Shown: one piece after another, positions 53,331 through 61,961 of the stretch
Layout of the letters: each line of letters starts with the position of its first letter
Numbering within the stretch: the first letter of the stretch is position 1
NCBI GenBank assembly: GCA_003054665.1
Contig: QAYY01000002.1
Span: 310,001-374,000 of the forward strand
DNA: 64,000 nucleotides
Reading direction: 5' to 3'
Source: Opitutaceae bacterium EW11
Lineage (GTDB): Bacteria > Verrucomicrobiota > Verrucomicrobiia > Opitutales > Opitutaceae
Notes under the pieces: model-generated
Database searches by the model: none
The model's input: the letters and a program-made list of their open reading frames with translations, nothing else
Told to the model about the DNA's origin: nothing
Made by a program: the position numbers and the translations under genes

Positions 53331-54326
53331 CTAGACGTTGGCGCGCTGGAGGACCTCGCTCTTGCTGGCGATGAAGTCCTGGTAGAGCTTGAGCACCATG
53401 TCCCGGAGGTTCCGGGCGGTCTCACGCAGGTCGTCGGCCACCTGCACCTGGGATTCGATGAGTTTGGCGGCGGCCTCGAAGCGCTGCTTCGCGACGTTGG
53501 CGAGATCGGACTCCTCCTGCAGTTCGGAGCTCTCGGTCTTCAGGTTGGAGCTGCTGGCGCTGAAGCTGCCGGTGATGATGCTGCCCGCCGCGCCGCCGAT
53601 CGTGGAGCCGATGGTGCCGGCGCCGGCGAGACCGAAACCCACGCCGATGACGAGGGTGACGGAGCCGGAGACGATCTGCCCGATGGCGTCCTTGCGGTCG
53701 GCTTCGATCTGCTTGTCGCGGCTTTCCTTCGCTTTTTCCGCGGCGACTTTCATCTCGTCCGCGGCGTCCATCATGACGTTGTAGTTCGACTCGATGGCGG
53801 CCTGCTTGGCCTTTGTTGCCTCCTCGCGCAGCTGCTGCGCGACCTTGACCATCTCCTTCAGGAAGTCGGAGAACTGCGGATACGTGGAATTCTCGATGAT
53901 ATCGAGGATGCTGCGCTCGACGAGGGTCGACTGCTGCTGGAGCCCGTCGGCCATCTCCTTGACCTCCTTCGGATCCGGCTGGCCGCCGTTCTCGGCGGGT
54001 TTCTGGATGCTCTTCGCCATCGCGGCGCTGCCGTCGACGAGCTGATGGAAGGCCGCGGTCACGGCGATCACGGGCAGAGGCGTCTTCGAAAGGCTGTCTA
54101 GATTCTGGAGGAACGTCTCGAGGGGGATTTCCTCGGGCGCCACGCTGGGGGTTTCGAGCCGGACGTTCACTCCGGTCTCCGGGCCCTCGATCTTCCCGGA
54201 GGAGCCGAGGATGATGAGGCTCAAACCCTGGAGCGGGCTCTGCAGCCGCGTCGAGGCCGGGGCCTCCGGCGTGTCGAGCGGGGTGGTCGAGGTCGGGGTG
54301 ACGGTTTGGTTGCTGACGGGAATCAT
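53331..54326 (-). CDS. YopD-like minor translocator of the T3SS
   Basis: The 331-residue protein has no signal peptide. A long helical, Ala/Glu/Lys-rich body (about 95-215) is followed by one hydrophobic segment (about 213-250, GQIVSGSVTLVIGVGFGLAGAGTIGSTIGG) and a C-terminal amphipathic helical part (about 265-325). This is the layout of YopD/PopD/SipC-type translocators. The primary sequence is too diverged for a firm family call, so position and shape carry the assignment. It follows the YopB-like gene by 17 bases, with a Shine-Dalgarno AGAAAGG. It should form the host-membrane pore with the YopB-like protein. Confidence 0.75.
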   Translation of the reverse strand: MIPVSNQTVTPTSTTPLDTPEAPASTRLQSPLQGLSLIILGSSGKIEGPETGVNVRLETPSVAPEEIPLETFLQNLDSLSKTPLPVIAVTAAFHQLVDGSAAMAKSIQKPAENGGQPDPKEVKEMADGLQQQSTLVERSILDIIENSTYPQFSDFLKEMVKVAQQLREEATKAKQAAIESNYNVMMDAADEMKVAAEKAKESRDKQIEADRKDAIGQIVSGSVTLVIGVGFGLAGAGTIGSTIGGAAGSIITGSFSASSSNLKTESSELQEESDLANVAKQRFEAAAKLIESQVQVADDLRETARNLRDMVLKLYQDFIASKSEVLQRANV

Positions 54327-54343
54327 CTGGGTGCCTTTCTGGG

Positions 54344-55570
54344 TCAGGCCGGACGGCCCGCTTGGTGAATCTCGGTCATCGCTTTGCCGGCCTGCTCGAT
54401 GGAGCCGAAGATGACCGACATCGTCTGCTGGCCCTGCTCGATCATGGCTTCGAGCTCCTGCTGGAGCTGCTCGATGAGGGCGCGAATCTTGGCGATCTGG
54501 GCGGCCATCGCCTTGGCCTCGGCCTCGGCGCGGTCCGCCTCCGCCTTCAGGTCGCTGGCCTCCTGCTTGATGTCGGCGATCTTCTCGCTCACCACGCCGG
54601 ACGCGATCGCGGTGCCGCCCTTGCCGACGACCGCGCTGAGACCGGCGCGGGCGCTGTATTTCAGCAGGTTCTCCATCGCATCGTCGAAGGCGTACTTCGC
54701 GACGCGGGAGACGGTCATGTCCATCGAGCCCTTCAGGATTTCCTTCGTGCCGGTGGTGGCCAGCTTGGCGGCGGCGAAACGCCCCACCTGCTCGCCCGTG
54801 AGGGTGGCGGCGGCTTTGCCCGCCTGGCCCAGCGCGACGACGACGCCGCCGACGAGGCCGATCATCGAGCCCGCGAGGGCGATGTATCCAAGAATCTCGA
54901 CCGCCTTCTGCATCTTCTGCTTGTCGGCGTCGCTAAGGAAACCCTCGTGGCCGGTGGCCCGCATCGTGGCGTCCACCGCGAGCGTGATCTGCACCGCAGC
55001 GGCGCCGACCAGGGCGACGCCCGCGGCGAAGAGACCGACGGCGCCTGCCGGGTTGGTGAAGATCTCGCCGACCGCCGCGACGAAGGTGAAGACGGCGGAT
55101 ACGATCGAGACGACGGCCTGGATCCAGTTGCTGATCGCCTCGAAGACGTTGCCCTTCTTCTGCGCTTCCTTGTTTTTCTCCGCCGCCTCGGCGGCCTTTT
55201 CCATCTGCTCCTTGAACTTCTCCAGCTGCTGTTTGTTTTCGTTCTGCATCTGGTTCATGCGCTGCTTGATTTCGCTGCGCGAGACCTTCTCCATCAGTTG
55301 ATTCAGGGCGTCCTGAAGCAGGCCGATGCGGAGCGTGATGTCGTTGATGTCCTTCGACGTCGTCGGCTTCTCGAGCTCGGTGAGGCCGCTGTCCTTGACG
55401 ATATCGGAGGTCTTGGCCGCCTCGGACGTGGAGACGGAGCCGAGGAGATGGAAACTCTTCTGGAGCGCCTTGATCGCCTCGCTCTTCGCGTCCTTCACGT
55501 CGCCCAGGAGCGCCTGGGGATCGAGGAGGGTGGACGCGGCGGGACTGGTGCTGATTCCGGCGGAATTCAT
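54344..55570 (-). CDS. YopB-like major translocator of the T3SS
   Basis: The 408-residue protein has coiled coil in the N-terminal part (about 90-150, MNQMQNENKQQLEKFKEQMEKAAEAA) and two hydrophobic hairpin segments (about 160-205, IQAVVSIVSAVFTFVAAVGEIF and VGLFAAGVALVGAAAV; about 232-260, LGYIALAGSMIGLVGGVVVA). A helical C-terminus with another coiled coil (DLKAEADRAEAEAKAMAAQI) follows. This is the YopB/IpaB/SipB layout; these proteins insert into the host membrane to form the translocon. Its ATG overlaps the stop of the LcrH-like chaperone gene as ATGA, so chaperone and client are translationally coupled, and this settles the start. Confidence 0.82.
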   Translation of the reverse strand: MNSAGISTSPAASTLLDPQALLGDVKDAKSEAIKALQKSFHLLGSVSTSEAAKTSDIVKDSGLTELEKPTTSKDINDITLRIGLLQDALNQLMEKVSRSEIKQRMNQMQNENKQQLEKFKEQMEKAAEAAEKNKEAQKKGNVFEAISNWIQAVVSIVSAVFTFVAAVGEIFTNPAGAVGLFAAGVALVGAAAVQITLAVDATMRATGHEGFLSDADKQKMQKAVEILGYIALAGSMIGLVGGVVVALGQAGKAAATLTGEQVGRFAAAKLATTGTKEILKGSMDMTVSRVAKYAFDDAMENLLKYSARAGLSAVVGKGGTAIASGVVSEKIADIKQEASDLKAEADRAEAEAKAMAAQIAKIRALIEQLQQELEAMIEQGQQTMSVIFGSIEQAGKAMTEIHQAGRPA

Positions 55571-56100
55571 GATTTCGAGGAGTCGGCGTGCTGCTTGCGG
55601 GTCTTCTCGACGAGTTCGAGGAGCGCCTTCGCCTGCTGGTGAAGCTCGGCGTGCTCGGGCTTGTCCTCGGAGTTGAACGCGGCGGCGCGGAGCCCGGCCT
55701 CGGCCTCGGCGCCCTTGCCGAGGGCGATGAAACATTTCGCCGCCTGGAACGGCGGATACGGATCGTGAATGTCCATGATGCCCAGGTAGCCGTACGCCTG
55801 GAGCGCCTCCTCGTATTTCTTCTGCGCCTCGCGGGCGGCGGCCAATCCCTTCCAGTATTTGCGCTCGAAGTGATTCAGCATCGCCAGGAGCCGGAACACC
55901 TTCTCGGCGTCGGCGAACTTGCCCGCGTTGTACTGGTTGTACGCCACGAGGTAGATCACCTCCATGCTCTCGGGGGTGAGCTGGGTGAAATCGCGGAAGG
56001 TCCGGCCGTTGGCGCCGAATTTCTCGAACATGTCCTTCCAGTCTTCTTCGGATTGGAAGGGCAGCGTATCCAGGATGGGGTTGGTCTCGGTCGTTGTCAT
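55567..56100 (-). CDS. LcrH/SycD-type TPR chaperone of T3SS translocators
   Basis: The 177-residue protein carries the CesD/SycD/LcrH signature: LTPESMEVIYLVAYNQYNAGKF, then ADAEKVFRLLAMLNHFERKYWKGLAAAREAQ and ALQAYGYLGIMDIHDPYPPFQAAKCFIALGKGAEAEAGL, i.e. three tetratricopeptide repeats. These class II chaperones hold both hydrophobic and minor translocators before secretion and often take part in regulation. The two genes behind it encode the YopB- and YopD-like clients, and the first overlaps its stop by four bases. This is the most secure family call in the translocon block. Confidence 0.93.
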   Translation of the reverse strand: MTTTETNPILDTLPFQSEEDWKDMFEKFGANGRTFRDFTQLTPESMEVIYLVAYNQYNAGKFADAEKVFRLLAMLNHFERKYWKGLAAAREAQKKYEEALQAYGYLGIMDIHDPYPPFQAAKCFIALGKGAEAEAGLRAAAFNSEDKPEHAELHQQAKALLELVEKTRKQHADSSKS

Positions 56101-56118
56101 GTGGTGGAGAGGGGGACG

Positions 56119-57696
56119 TCAGGAGAAGTTGTGCAGCTGGGCCTTGAGCAGCGTATCCAGTTTCTCCTGCAGCTTGGACATGGTCTCGTAGGCGTTATTG
56201 AAGCGGTTGAGCGTGTTCTGGTAGTCGAGCGTGGCCTGCTGGGCCTCTGCGGAGCGGCGGTCGATGTAGTTCTTCAGGTTGGTGCGGTTGGTCTGCCACT
56301 CGTTGTGCGCGTGCAAGCTGTCGCTGCCGCCGGCGAGGAAGAGCGACTGCCCTGCGGTGCTGGCCATCGCGTCGAAGAGATTCATCTTCGTCGTCTCCGT
56401 GGAGAGCGTGGTCGACGCGGTGCCGTCGGAGTTCTGCGTCGGCAGGACGCCGTCCTGAATCTCGAGGTCGGCCAGCGTCTCGTTCGCCTGCTTAAGGTCG
56501 TCCTGGATCTCGCGCACCACCGCCTCGTTGTAGGCGAGCTTGGCGCGCAGGATCTTGATCCGCGCCTCGTTGAAATAGAGGAGGAACTCCAGCGGGTTGA
56601 GATTCGCGGTCGAAGAGACGTTGGAGACGCGCGATGAGGCGAGGCTCGTCACGTACACCTTCCCGTCGCTGCCGAGACCGATCAGGTAGTCGGATCCGTT
56701 GCCCAGATTGACCCGGTAGTTCGAGGTGATCTTCGCGTTGGGAAACTCGCCCTCGCGGCCGGGAATGTTGAGCGCCAGCGGGGCCGACGGGGTGGCGTCG
56801 ACCCACGTCGTGGACGTCCCCGTGCGCACCCGGATGCCCGTGCTGGTGGTGGAGACGTGGATACCGAGCGAATCGAGCGTGACGTCGTACTCCTGGGTCA
56901 TGGCGTTGAGCGGCGCCTCCGTGGGCGAGAGTTGGAGGCGTTTGGCCGTCGAACTCGAAGGCCCGTCCAGCTGCGCGTTGCCGGAGCTGTCCTTGAAGAC
57001 GATCGAGCTGCCGGCCGTCGAATCGAGGAGGTAGGTCGTGTACGCGACCTGCTTGGTCACGGGGTCGATCCCCGCCACCTGCGCGAGTTGGTCGTAGGTC
57101 ACCCCGCCGACGGCGAGCGGAAGGATTGCGGTGACGGTTTCGGTCGGAGTCGTGGGATTGTTCGCGAGTTTGTCGCCCTCGGCGAAGACCTGGTCGATGA
57201 GGTGCTGGTACGACTTGAAGATGTCCTTGCCGGTGGCGTTGAGGAGCCCGAGCCGGCCGTCGCCGGCGTTGCTCGACGTCGCGAGATTGTCGAAGTTGCC
57301 GTAGGTCGCGGCGGCGTTGGGATCGGTCTTGCTCAGCACCACGGCGGTGCCGCCCAGGCCGCCGGCCGAGGCGACCAGAACACCCGTGTTGGTGTAGAGG
57401 CTGGTCGGCACGATGCCGTTGATCGAACGCCGCATGAGCAGCGCGAGCACTTCGTCCAGGAATTCCCGTTTCAGACCCTCGCGGTCATACGGATAGTCCT
57501 TGCTCGACTGGCCCCCGTTGTTCGCGATCTGGCCGATGTAGACCGACTCGAACGCGGCGATGCGCCGATCGAGCGCGTCGATGTCGTTGGTGAGATCGCC
57601 TCCTCCTCCGGTGCGAAAGGTGGCGAGCGTCGAGGCGTCGGCGAAGTCGCTGTCGTAGATGGCCTGGAGAGTCTTGCTCTGGAACGTGGCGGACAT
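56119..57696 (-). CDS. Large LcrV-like needle-tip protein (candidate)
   Basis: The 525-residue protein has no signal peptide. It has a helical N-terminus (about 1-95), a beta-rich central insert (about 100-345) and a C-terminal coiled-coil pair (LNPLEFLLYFNEARIKILRAKLAYNEAVVREIQ near 360-395 and LDYQNTLNRFNNAYETMSKLQEKLDTLL near 490-520). The last helix resembles the LcrV end (SRFNSAIEALNRFIQKYD). In LcrV two long helices form the shaft that sits on the needle, with globular domains at the ends. LcrV is about 326 residues, so this protein is 200 longer, mostly in the middle. The place in the operon, between the LcrG-like and LcrH-like genes, is the tip gene's place in Yersinia. The sequence match alone is weak. 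Confidence 0.6.
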   Translation of the reverse strand: MSATFQSKTLQAIYDSDFADASTLATFRTGGGGDLTNDIDALDRRIAAFESVYIGQIANNGGQSSKDYPYDREGLKREFLDEVLALLMRRSINGIVPTSLYTNTGVLVASAGGLGGTAVVLSKTDPNAAATYGNFDNLATSSNAGDGRLGLLNATGKDIFKSYQHLIDQVFAEGDKLANNPTTPTETVTAILPLAVGGVTYDQLAQVAGIDPVTKQVAYTTYLLDSTAGSSIVFKDSSGNAQLDGPSSSTAKRLQLSPTEAPLNAMTQEYDVTLDSLGIHVSTTSTGIRVRTGTSTTWVDATPSAPLALNIPGREGEFPNAKITSNYRVNLGNGSDYLIGLGSDGKVYVTSLASSRVSNVSSTANLNPLEFLLYFNEARIKILRAKLAYNEAVVREIQDDLKQANETLADLEIQDGVLPTQNSDGTASTTLSTETTKMNLFDAMASTAGQSLFLAGGSDSLHAHNEWQTNRTNLKNYIDRRSAEAQQATLDYQNTLNRFNNAYETMSKLQEKLDTLLKAQLHNFS

Positions 57697-57699
57697 GGT

Positions 57700-58026
57700 T
57701 CAGATCCGGTTGTGGCTTCGCAGCGCGCGGTTGGCGGTGGTGACGAGGGGAGGACGGGGTTTGGCGGACGGCCCGAGTTCGGAGTCGTACAACTGCTGCG
57801 TCAGCTGGAGGAGCCGGGCGTGGAGGTTGCGCTGCGGCGCGGGCAGCGTCTCGGCGGTGAGTTTTTCTTCCGCGCCGCCGATCTGGATGCCGTGTGCGCG
57901 ACAGAACTCCTCGTAACGCCGCTGGGCCGCGTTGCCGTTCTCGAGGACGCGGTCGAGCGCCTCGAGAAAACGCGAGACGGCGGCGCGGTAGTCGGCCCAG
58001 GTGGCGGGCGAGGGTGAGGCGCTCAT
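57700..58026 (-). CDS. LcrG-like small T3SS protein (candidate)
   Basis: In this 108-residue protein, two parts recall LcrG/PcrG: NGNAAQRRYEEFCRAHGIQ (LcrG has a helix ending EMCADIGLT) and the C-terminal RPPLVTTANRALRSHNRI after a charged helix (LcrG ends PRKPTMMRGQII). LcrG is the cytoplasmic partner of the tip protein LcrV and plugs secretion until contact. The gene lies 3 bases before the LcrV-like gene and 6 bases after the 936-residue gene, exactly where lcrG stands in Yersinia. The similarity is short and could be chance; position adds most of the support. Confidence 0.5.
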   Translation of the reverse strand: MSASPSPATWADYRAAVSRFLEALDRVLENGNAAQRRYEEFCRAHGIQIGGAEEKLTAETLPAPQRNLHARLLQLTQQLYDSELGPSAKPRPPLVTTANRALRSHNRI

Positions 58027-58032
58027 GGGGAC

Positions 58033-60843
58033 TCAAATCATCATCCCGCTCGTGATCACGCGGGCGTTTAGGTTGGCGTCCGTCTGCGGAGACTTCGCGG
58101 GGTCGCCGCCCCAGGTGAGGCCCAGTTCGCGCTCGAGGCTTTCCACCTTGCCGCGGAAGTTCGCGCGTTGGTCGTCGGAAAGATCGTCGGCGTTGAATAC
58201 CTGCCGGAGCTGCTCGTCCTTGCCCACGATGACGAGGAATTGCTCCACCACCGCGCGCACCTGGTTCTGCAGCTGCCGCGCCGTCGCGATCTGCTCCCGA
58301 TAGGTCGAAAGGTGCTGGCCGATGCGCCGGCCGAGCTCGCGACTAAACGCCTCCCGAGGTGAGACCGCCTCGGGCGAACCGGTTGCCGGCGGAGCGATGT
58401 TCACCGTCAGTTCCGGAGGCGCCGAATGCAGGCGACCTGGCAGGGACGGTTCGATTTGCGACGGAGCAGAGTCCGCGGACACCGGCGTTGTCCGGCTCGA
58501 AGCCGAAGACCCGCTGGGGAAAAACTGCGTCGGCAGGGCCGCAAGTGGAGCGAAAGCCGTCGACGCCGGCGTGAGGTTCGGGAGCGGGTTCGGTCCGGAA
58601 GGTACGAGCGGGAGCGGCGTTGGCGGCAGGTTGTCCGAAGAACCCGGGACCGACCCCGGATTCTGTAGGGACGAACCGACTACGAGCGGCTCCGGAGCGG
58701 TGTGCGAGGGCGACGGCTCCGATGGTCGAGTCTGCGAGGCGGAAAGCACCGGGGTTTTTTCCGAAGCGGGAACAACGGGTTGTGTGGAAACGTCGATGCC
58801 GGTCAGTACCGGCTGCAGAGGCGCGGAGAACACTGCAGGCGAGGTCCCGTCGGGGAGGATCGAGGGCGGCGGAGTCGACTCATTCGCAAAAGGACCGGGG
58901 AGCGGCGCGGGGACCGACGGCGCGCCGGGCGTAGGCGCGCTGGCGAACGCTGCGGCGCCGGAGTCGACGCTCTGGGGTGTCGGCCCAGGCTGCGGCAGCG
59001 GCTCGCCTGACGACGGAGCCGTCCCGACCGTTCCCGGTTGCGCGAGCGGGGTGTCGCTGAGGCGAAAAATCCCGGGACCACCGGCGAGTCCGGAGAGCAG
59101 ACGCTCAGCGCGCCGCAATGCCTGCGAGAGTCCGGACGGAGCCGAGCCAGGTTCCGTCGACGGTGCCGAAGCAGACAGGTTCGTCGGAGACTCGGTCGCG
59201 GGTTTGCGGGACTCCGCACCGGGACCGGACCCCGGGGCGAGCGCGCCGACCTGGTTCAACACGAGCCGCGCGGTGGCGAGGACCTCGGCGCCGGAATTCG
59301 GCTGCGGCGCAGTCGCCGACGGAGCCGGTGCGCGGAGACCGCTGCGGGCCTGGGTGAGGTCGGACTGGATTTGCTGGAGCTGATCGCGCTCTTCGGCGGA
59401 GACCTTCTGGCGGTTCTCCTGCCGGCGGTCGGACTCGGCGATGATCTTCTCGAGAAACTCGTTTAGCTGCAGCAGCGACTCGATTGCCGTCGAGGTGTTG
59501 GAGAGCGCGCCTTGGTAGCGGCCCTGGACGACCTGGATCGTGCTTTCGAGGGCGGCGACGAGCGTCTGCAGCTCCCGGGTGTTGAAACGCCCGTCGTGGT
59601 TTTCGTCGAACGCGGCCGGGTCGACGCCGAGCGACTGCAGCGCCGCGAGGAGATCGGGCGAGAGTGTGACATTGGTGACGTCGACCGTCTGCTCGTTCTG
59701 GAGCGGGGTGGTGCCGACGACTTCCCGGTTCGCTTCGTCGCCGAGCGCCGCACCGGAGAGTGTCCACTGGCGCGGATCCGCGCCCATGACAAAGACGTAT
59801 CCGTCGTTGCGGGCGGCGTCGGCGGCGAGACCGCCGCTGGTGAAGCGCTGCGTCGTCGGCGACTGACCGGACTGCAGGTTTGAGATTTCGATCCGCTGCT
59901 GGCCGCGCGTGGCGAGGATCGAGGCGGGTGTTCCCGGTGAAACGGAGACCTTGGTGCCGTCGGGCAGAAGGAAGGTGGAGTCGTTCTGGAACTGCCACCC
60001 GTTGCCCGAGGGGGGAATCGTATCCACTTTTCCATCCGGGCTGATGAGAATTCCCTGGCCGGAGGCGTCGGTCAGCGAAACGATGCCGCTGTCGCCCCAG
60101 GTGGTGAGAAACGTTGCGGGAGGCGTGTCGGTCGAGAGCTGCTGGGAGACGGGCGTGCTGCCGGCCGCCGCGGCGAGGGCCCCGCTCGCGAGTTGTCCGG
60201 CGCTGTCGGCGACCGAAATGACGGACTGGGCTGCGGAGATCGTCGCTTGAACGCTCGCGATCCGGGCGGCGGGCTGCGGGTTCTGCGCGAGCAGGGTCGT
60301 CAGGAGCGTCTGCGCCTGCTGGAGCGCGTTCGCGGCCTGGCTGCGTGCGCTGGCGAGGGCCAGCGCGGCTTGCGCGTCCTGATTCGACGAGATTCCGGCG
60401 AGAGCGTTGAGAATGGTCGCAGCGGCATCATCGATCGAAGTCGCCAGCGTGCGCTCCTCCGAAGGACTTGTCGTGCCGTTGCGCGCGGCGTCCGCTTGGG
60501 CGAGCGCGGCGTTGGCGGTGGCCTGGGCGGTTGCGAGCTGGTCGCTGAGCGCCTGGGAAACGGCGGCGTCGATCGCGTCACGGGTGGCGGCGGGCGTGTC
60601 GGTCCACGCGGGCTGGGTGAGCTTGTTGCCCGAGTCGATGTGGGCCTGGAAGGCGTCCTGCGCGGTCTGCAGCAGGCTCGCGTAGTCCGTCGGGGCCGAG
60701 CGGATCGCGGACAGAAGACCGGTGACGCTCGATTGCGCGCTGCCGAGAGTGAGTTCGCGCTGATTCTGGAGCAGGACCGAAAACGAGAGCGCTCCGTCCA
60801 ACGCCGCTGCCCGCGTGTTTTCGTTAATCGAGAGACCGATCAT
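58033..60843 (-). CDS. 936-residue T3SS-linked protein with EF-hand and proline-rich region
   Basis: I do not recognise the whole protein. Residues about 1-220 are Ala/Gln-rich helical repeats without signal peptide. Residues 230-400 are a beta-rich module (STFLLPDGTKVSVSPG, GYVFVMGADPRQWTLSG) that recalls the DUF1521/MIIA domain of the rhizobial effector NopE1. A canonical EF-hand loop follows at 413-424 (DENHDGRFNTRE), with Asp-Pro pairs at 356-357 and 408-409. Then come a coiled coil (about 450-505), a Pro/Ser/Thr-rich stretch (about 510-820) and a helical C-terminus. It sits between LcrR-like and LcrG-like genes, where Yersinia has no gene. It is probably secreted through the T3SS, either as an effector or as an extracellular component. 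Confidence 0.6.
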   Translation of the reverse strand: MIGLSINENTRAAALDGALSFSVLLQNQRELTLGSAQSSVTGLLSAIRSAPTDYASLLQTAQDAFQAHIDSGNKLTQPAWTDTPAATRDAIDAAVSQALSDQLATAQATANAALAQADAARNGTTSPSEERTLATSIDDAAATILNALAGISSNQDAQAALALASARSQAANALQQAQTLLTTLLAQNPQPAARIASVQATISAAQSVISVADSAGQLASGALAAAAGSTPVSQQLSTDTPPATFLTTWGDSGIVSLTDASGQGILISPDGKVDTIPPSGNGWQFQNDSTFLLPDGTKVSVSPGTPASILATRGQQRIEISNLQSGQSPTTQRFTSGGLAADAARNDGYVFVMGADPRQWTLSGAALGDEANREVVGTTPLQNEQTVDVTNVTLSPDLLAALQSLGVDPAAFDENHDGRFNTRELQTLVAALESTIQVVQGRYQGALSNTSTAIESLLQLNEFLEKIIAESDRRQENRQKVSAEERDQLQQIQSDLTQARSGLRAPAPSATAPQPNSGAEVLATARLVLNQVGALAPGSGPGAESRKPATESPTNLSASAPSTEPGSAPSGLSQALRRAERLLSGLAGGPGIFRLSDTPLAQPGTVGTAPSSGEPLPQPGPTPQSVDSGAAAFASAPTPGAPSVPAPLPGPFANESTPPPSILPDGTSPAVFSAPLQPVLTGIDVSTQPVVPASEKTPVLSASQTRPSEPSPSHTAPEPLVVGSSLQNPGSVPGSSDNLPPTPLPLVPSGPNPLPNLTPASTAFAPLAALPTQFFPSGSSASSRTTPVSADSAPSQIEPSLPGRLHSAPPELTVNIAPPATGSPEAVSPREAFSRELGRRIGQHLSTYREQIATARQLQNQVRAVVEQFLVIVGKDEQLRQVFNADDLSDDQRANFRGKVESLERELGLTWGGDPAKSPQTDANLNARVITSGMMI

Positions 60844-60903
60844 GGCGCCGGGGTAACAGCGGGGGATTGCCGGTCAAATGGGAGTGGCTAAATCGCGCGA
60901 AAA

Positions 60904-60921
60904 CTCACCGGTTCAGGTGAG
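60904..60921. promoter_or_regulatory. CTCACC-N6-GGTGAG dyad at the end of the LcrR-like gene
   Basis: 6-bp inverted arms (60904-60909 and 60916-60921) overlap the last codons and stop of the LcrR-like gene and lie 61 bases before the 936-residue protein gene. The same arms with the same spacing occur at 61501-61518. Confidence 0.4.
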
Positions 60922-61423
60922 CGTCGGCCAATTCGAGATTCTGCGGCGCGCTGTCGCGCTCGCGGATTTTCCGTTTTTCGGCTGACCAGGAGAACGCCGT
61001 GAGATCTCCGCCGTACCACTCCACGCCGTGATCCACGCCCTGGCTCACCGCGGTGAGGTAGCGCCGGTAAAACGCGAGGATGCGGTCGGGGCTCAGCGCG
61101 TCGATCGGACGCCACCGGGGCGCCTCGACATGACCGCGTATCCACCGGATGCCGCTTTCGCTTCGCTGCACGAGTTGGAGGAGCCGCACGAGGTCGAGAA
61201 ACGGACTATGCAGGGCCCGCCGGCTGCCGCCGCGCTCGATCAGGACGATGTAAAACACGTCGGTCGCGTCTTCGGGCACACGGTAGACGAAGGTCGTGCG
61301 CCCGATTTTCAGATGCCATCCCACCGGCGGGGCTCCGAGGAATCCGGCGGGCTGATACAGACGTGGAGGGTTTTGCGGTTGGTGGCTCTCGAGCCAGGCG
61401 GTGAATCGGTCGCGGAAAAACAT
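60905..61423 (-). CDS. LcrR-like T3SS regulator (candidate)
   Basis: The 172-residue soluble protein contains LGAPPVGWHLKIGRTTFVYRVP, SRRALHSPFLDLVRLLQLVQ and SGIRWIRGHVEAP. This order (GWH..igr....YR, SPF.DL..L..L, l..vrG.v) fits the LcrR family, which in Yersinia and Pseudomonas (as PcrR) controls the LcrG-LcrV-translocator operon. I rely on memory of the family pattern. The gene is the first of the block LcrR-X-LcrG-LcrV-LcrH-YopB-YopD, as in Yersinia, which supports the call. I chose the ATG at 61423; a TTG at 61474 would add 17 residues. Confidence 0.55.
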   Translation of the reverse strand: MFFRDRFTAWLESHQPQNPPRLYQPAGFLGAPPVGWHLKIGRTTFVYRVPEDATDVFYIVLIERGGSRRALHSPFLDLVRLLQLVQRSESGIRWIRGHVEAPRWRPIDALSPDRILAFYRRYLTAVSQGVDHGVEWYGGDLTAFSWSAEKRKIRERDSAPQNLELADAHLNR

Positions 61424-61961
61424 CGGCGTGAACGTTGCGGGACCGAAGCCACGCGGGCCGTCCGGCCGCGGCAACGGAGGACCGCTGTCGGGTGGCGTTT
61501 CTCACCAGGATGGGTGAGGGAAAACGAAGGGCTGGGAAAGACGAAGGGCTGAAGGGCTGAAAGGCTGAAGGGCTGGGAGACGAAGGGCTGGGAGACGAAG
61601 GGCTGAAAGGCTGAAGGGCTGAAGGGCGGAAAAACGGGGGAAATCCCTCTTTAGCCCCTGCGCAAAACGCAGAACCGACGGCTTGCGCGCCACCGGGACG
61701 TTTCCGCCACCCGCAGGCGTGCTTCTCCGGCTCTTTCCTTCAGCCCTTCAGCCTTTCAATCCTTCAGCCTTTTTCTTTCAGCTCTGCCCGCATTTTGGCT
61801 TCGCGCCCCCCCCCGACGATCTTCGTCATCGCTTGCGCAAAACGCAGAACCGACGGCTTGCGCGCCACAGGGACTGTGTCGCGCCACCCGCAGGCGTGCC
61901 TCCGGCTTTTTCCTTCAGCCCTTCAGCCTTTCAGTCCTTCAGCCTTTCGTATTCCAGTCTT
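61424..61961. other. 538-base gap inside the T3SS gene block
   Basis: It splits sctU from the LcrR-like gene. It contains the octamer repeat arrays, a two-copy direct repeat of about 120 bases and the dyad at 61501. No gene is visible; the open frames are simply translated repeats. A promoter for the translocon operon should lie here, most likely between 61424 and 61525. Confidence 0.6.
61501..61518. promoter_or_regulatory. CTCACC-N6-GGTGAG dyad upstream of the LcrR-like gene
   Basis: Arms 61501-61506 and 61513-61518 are identical to those at 60904-60921, with a different 6-base centre. It lies 78 bases before the LcrR-like start, a fitting place for an operator. Confidence 0.45.
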
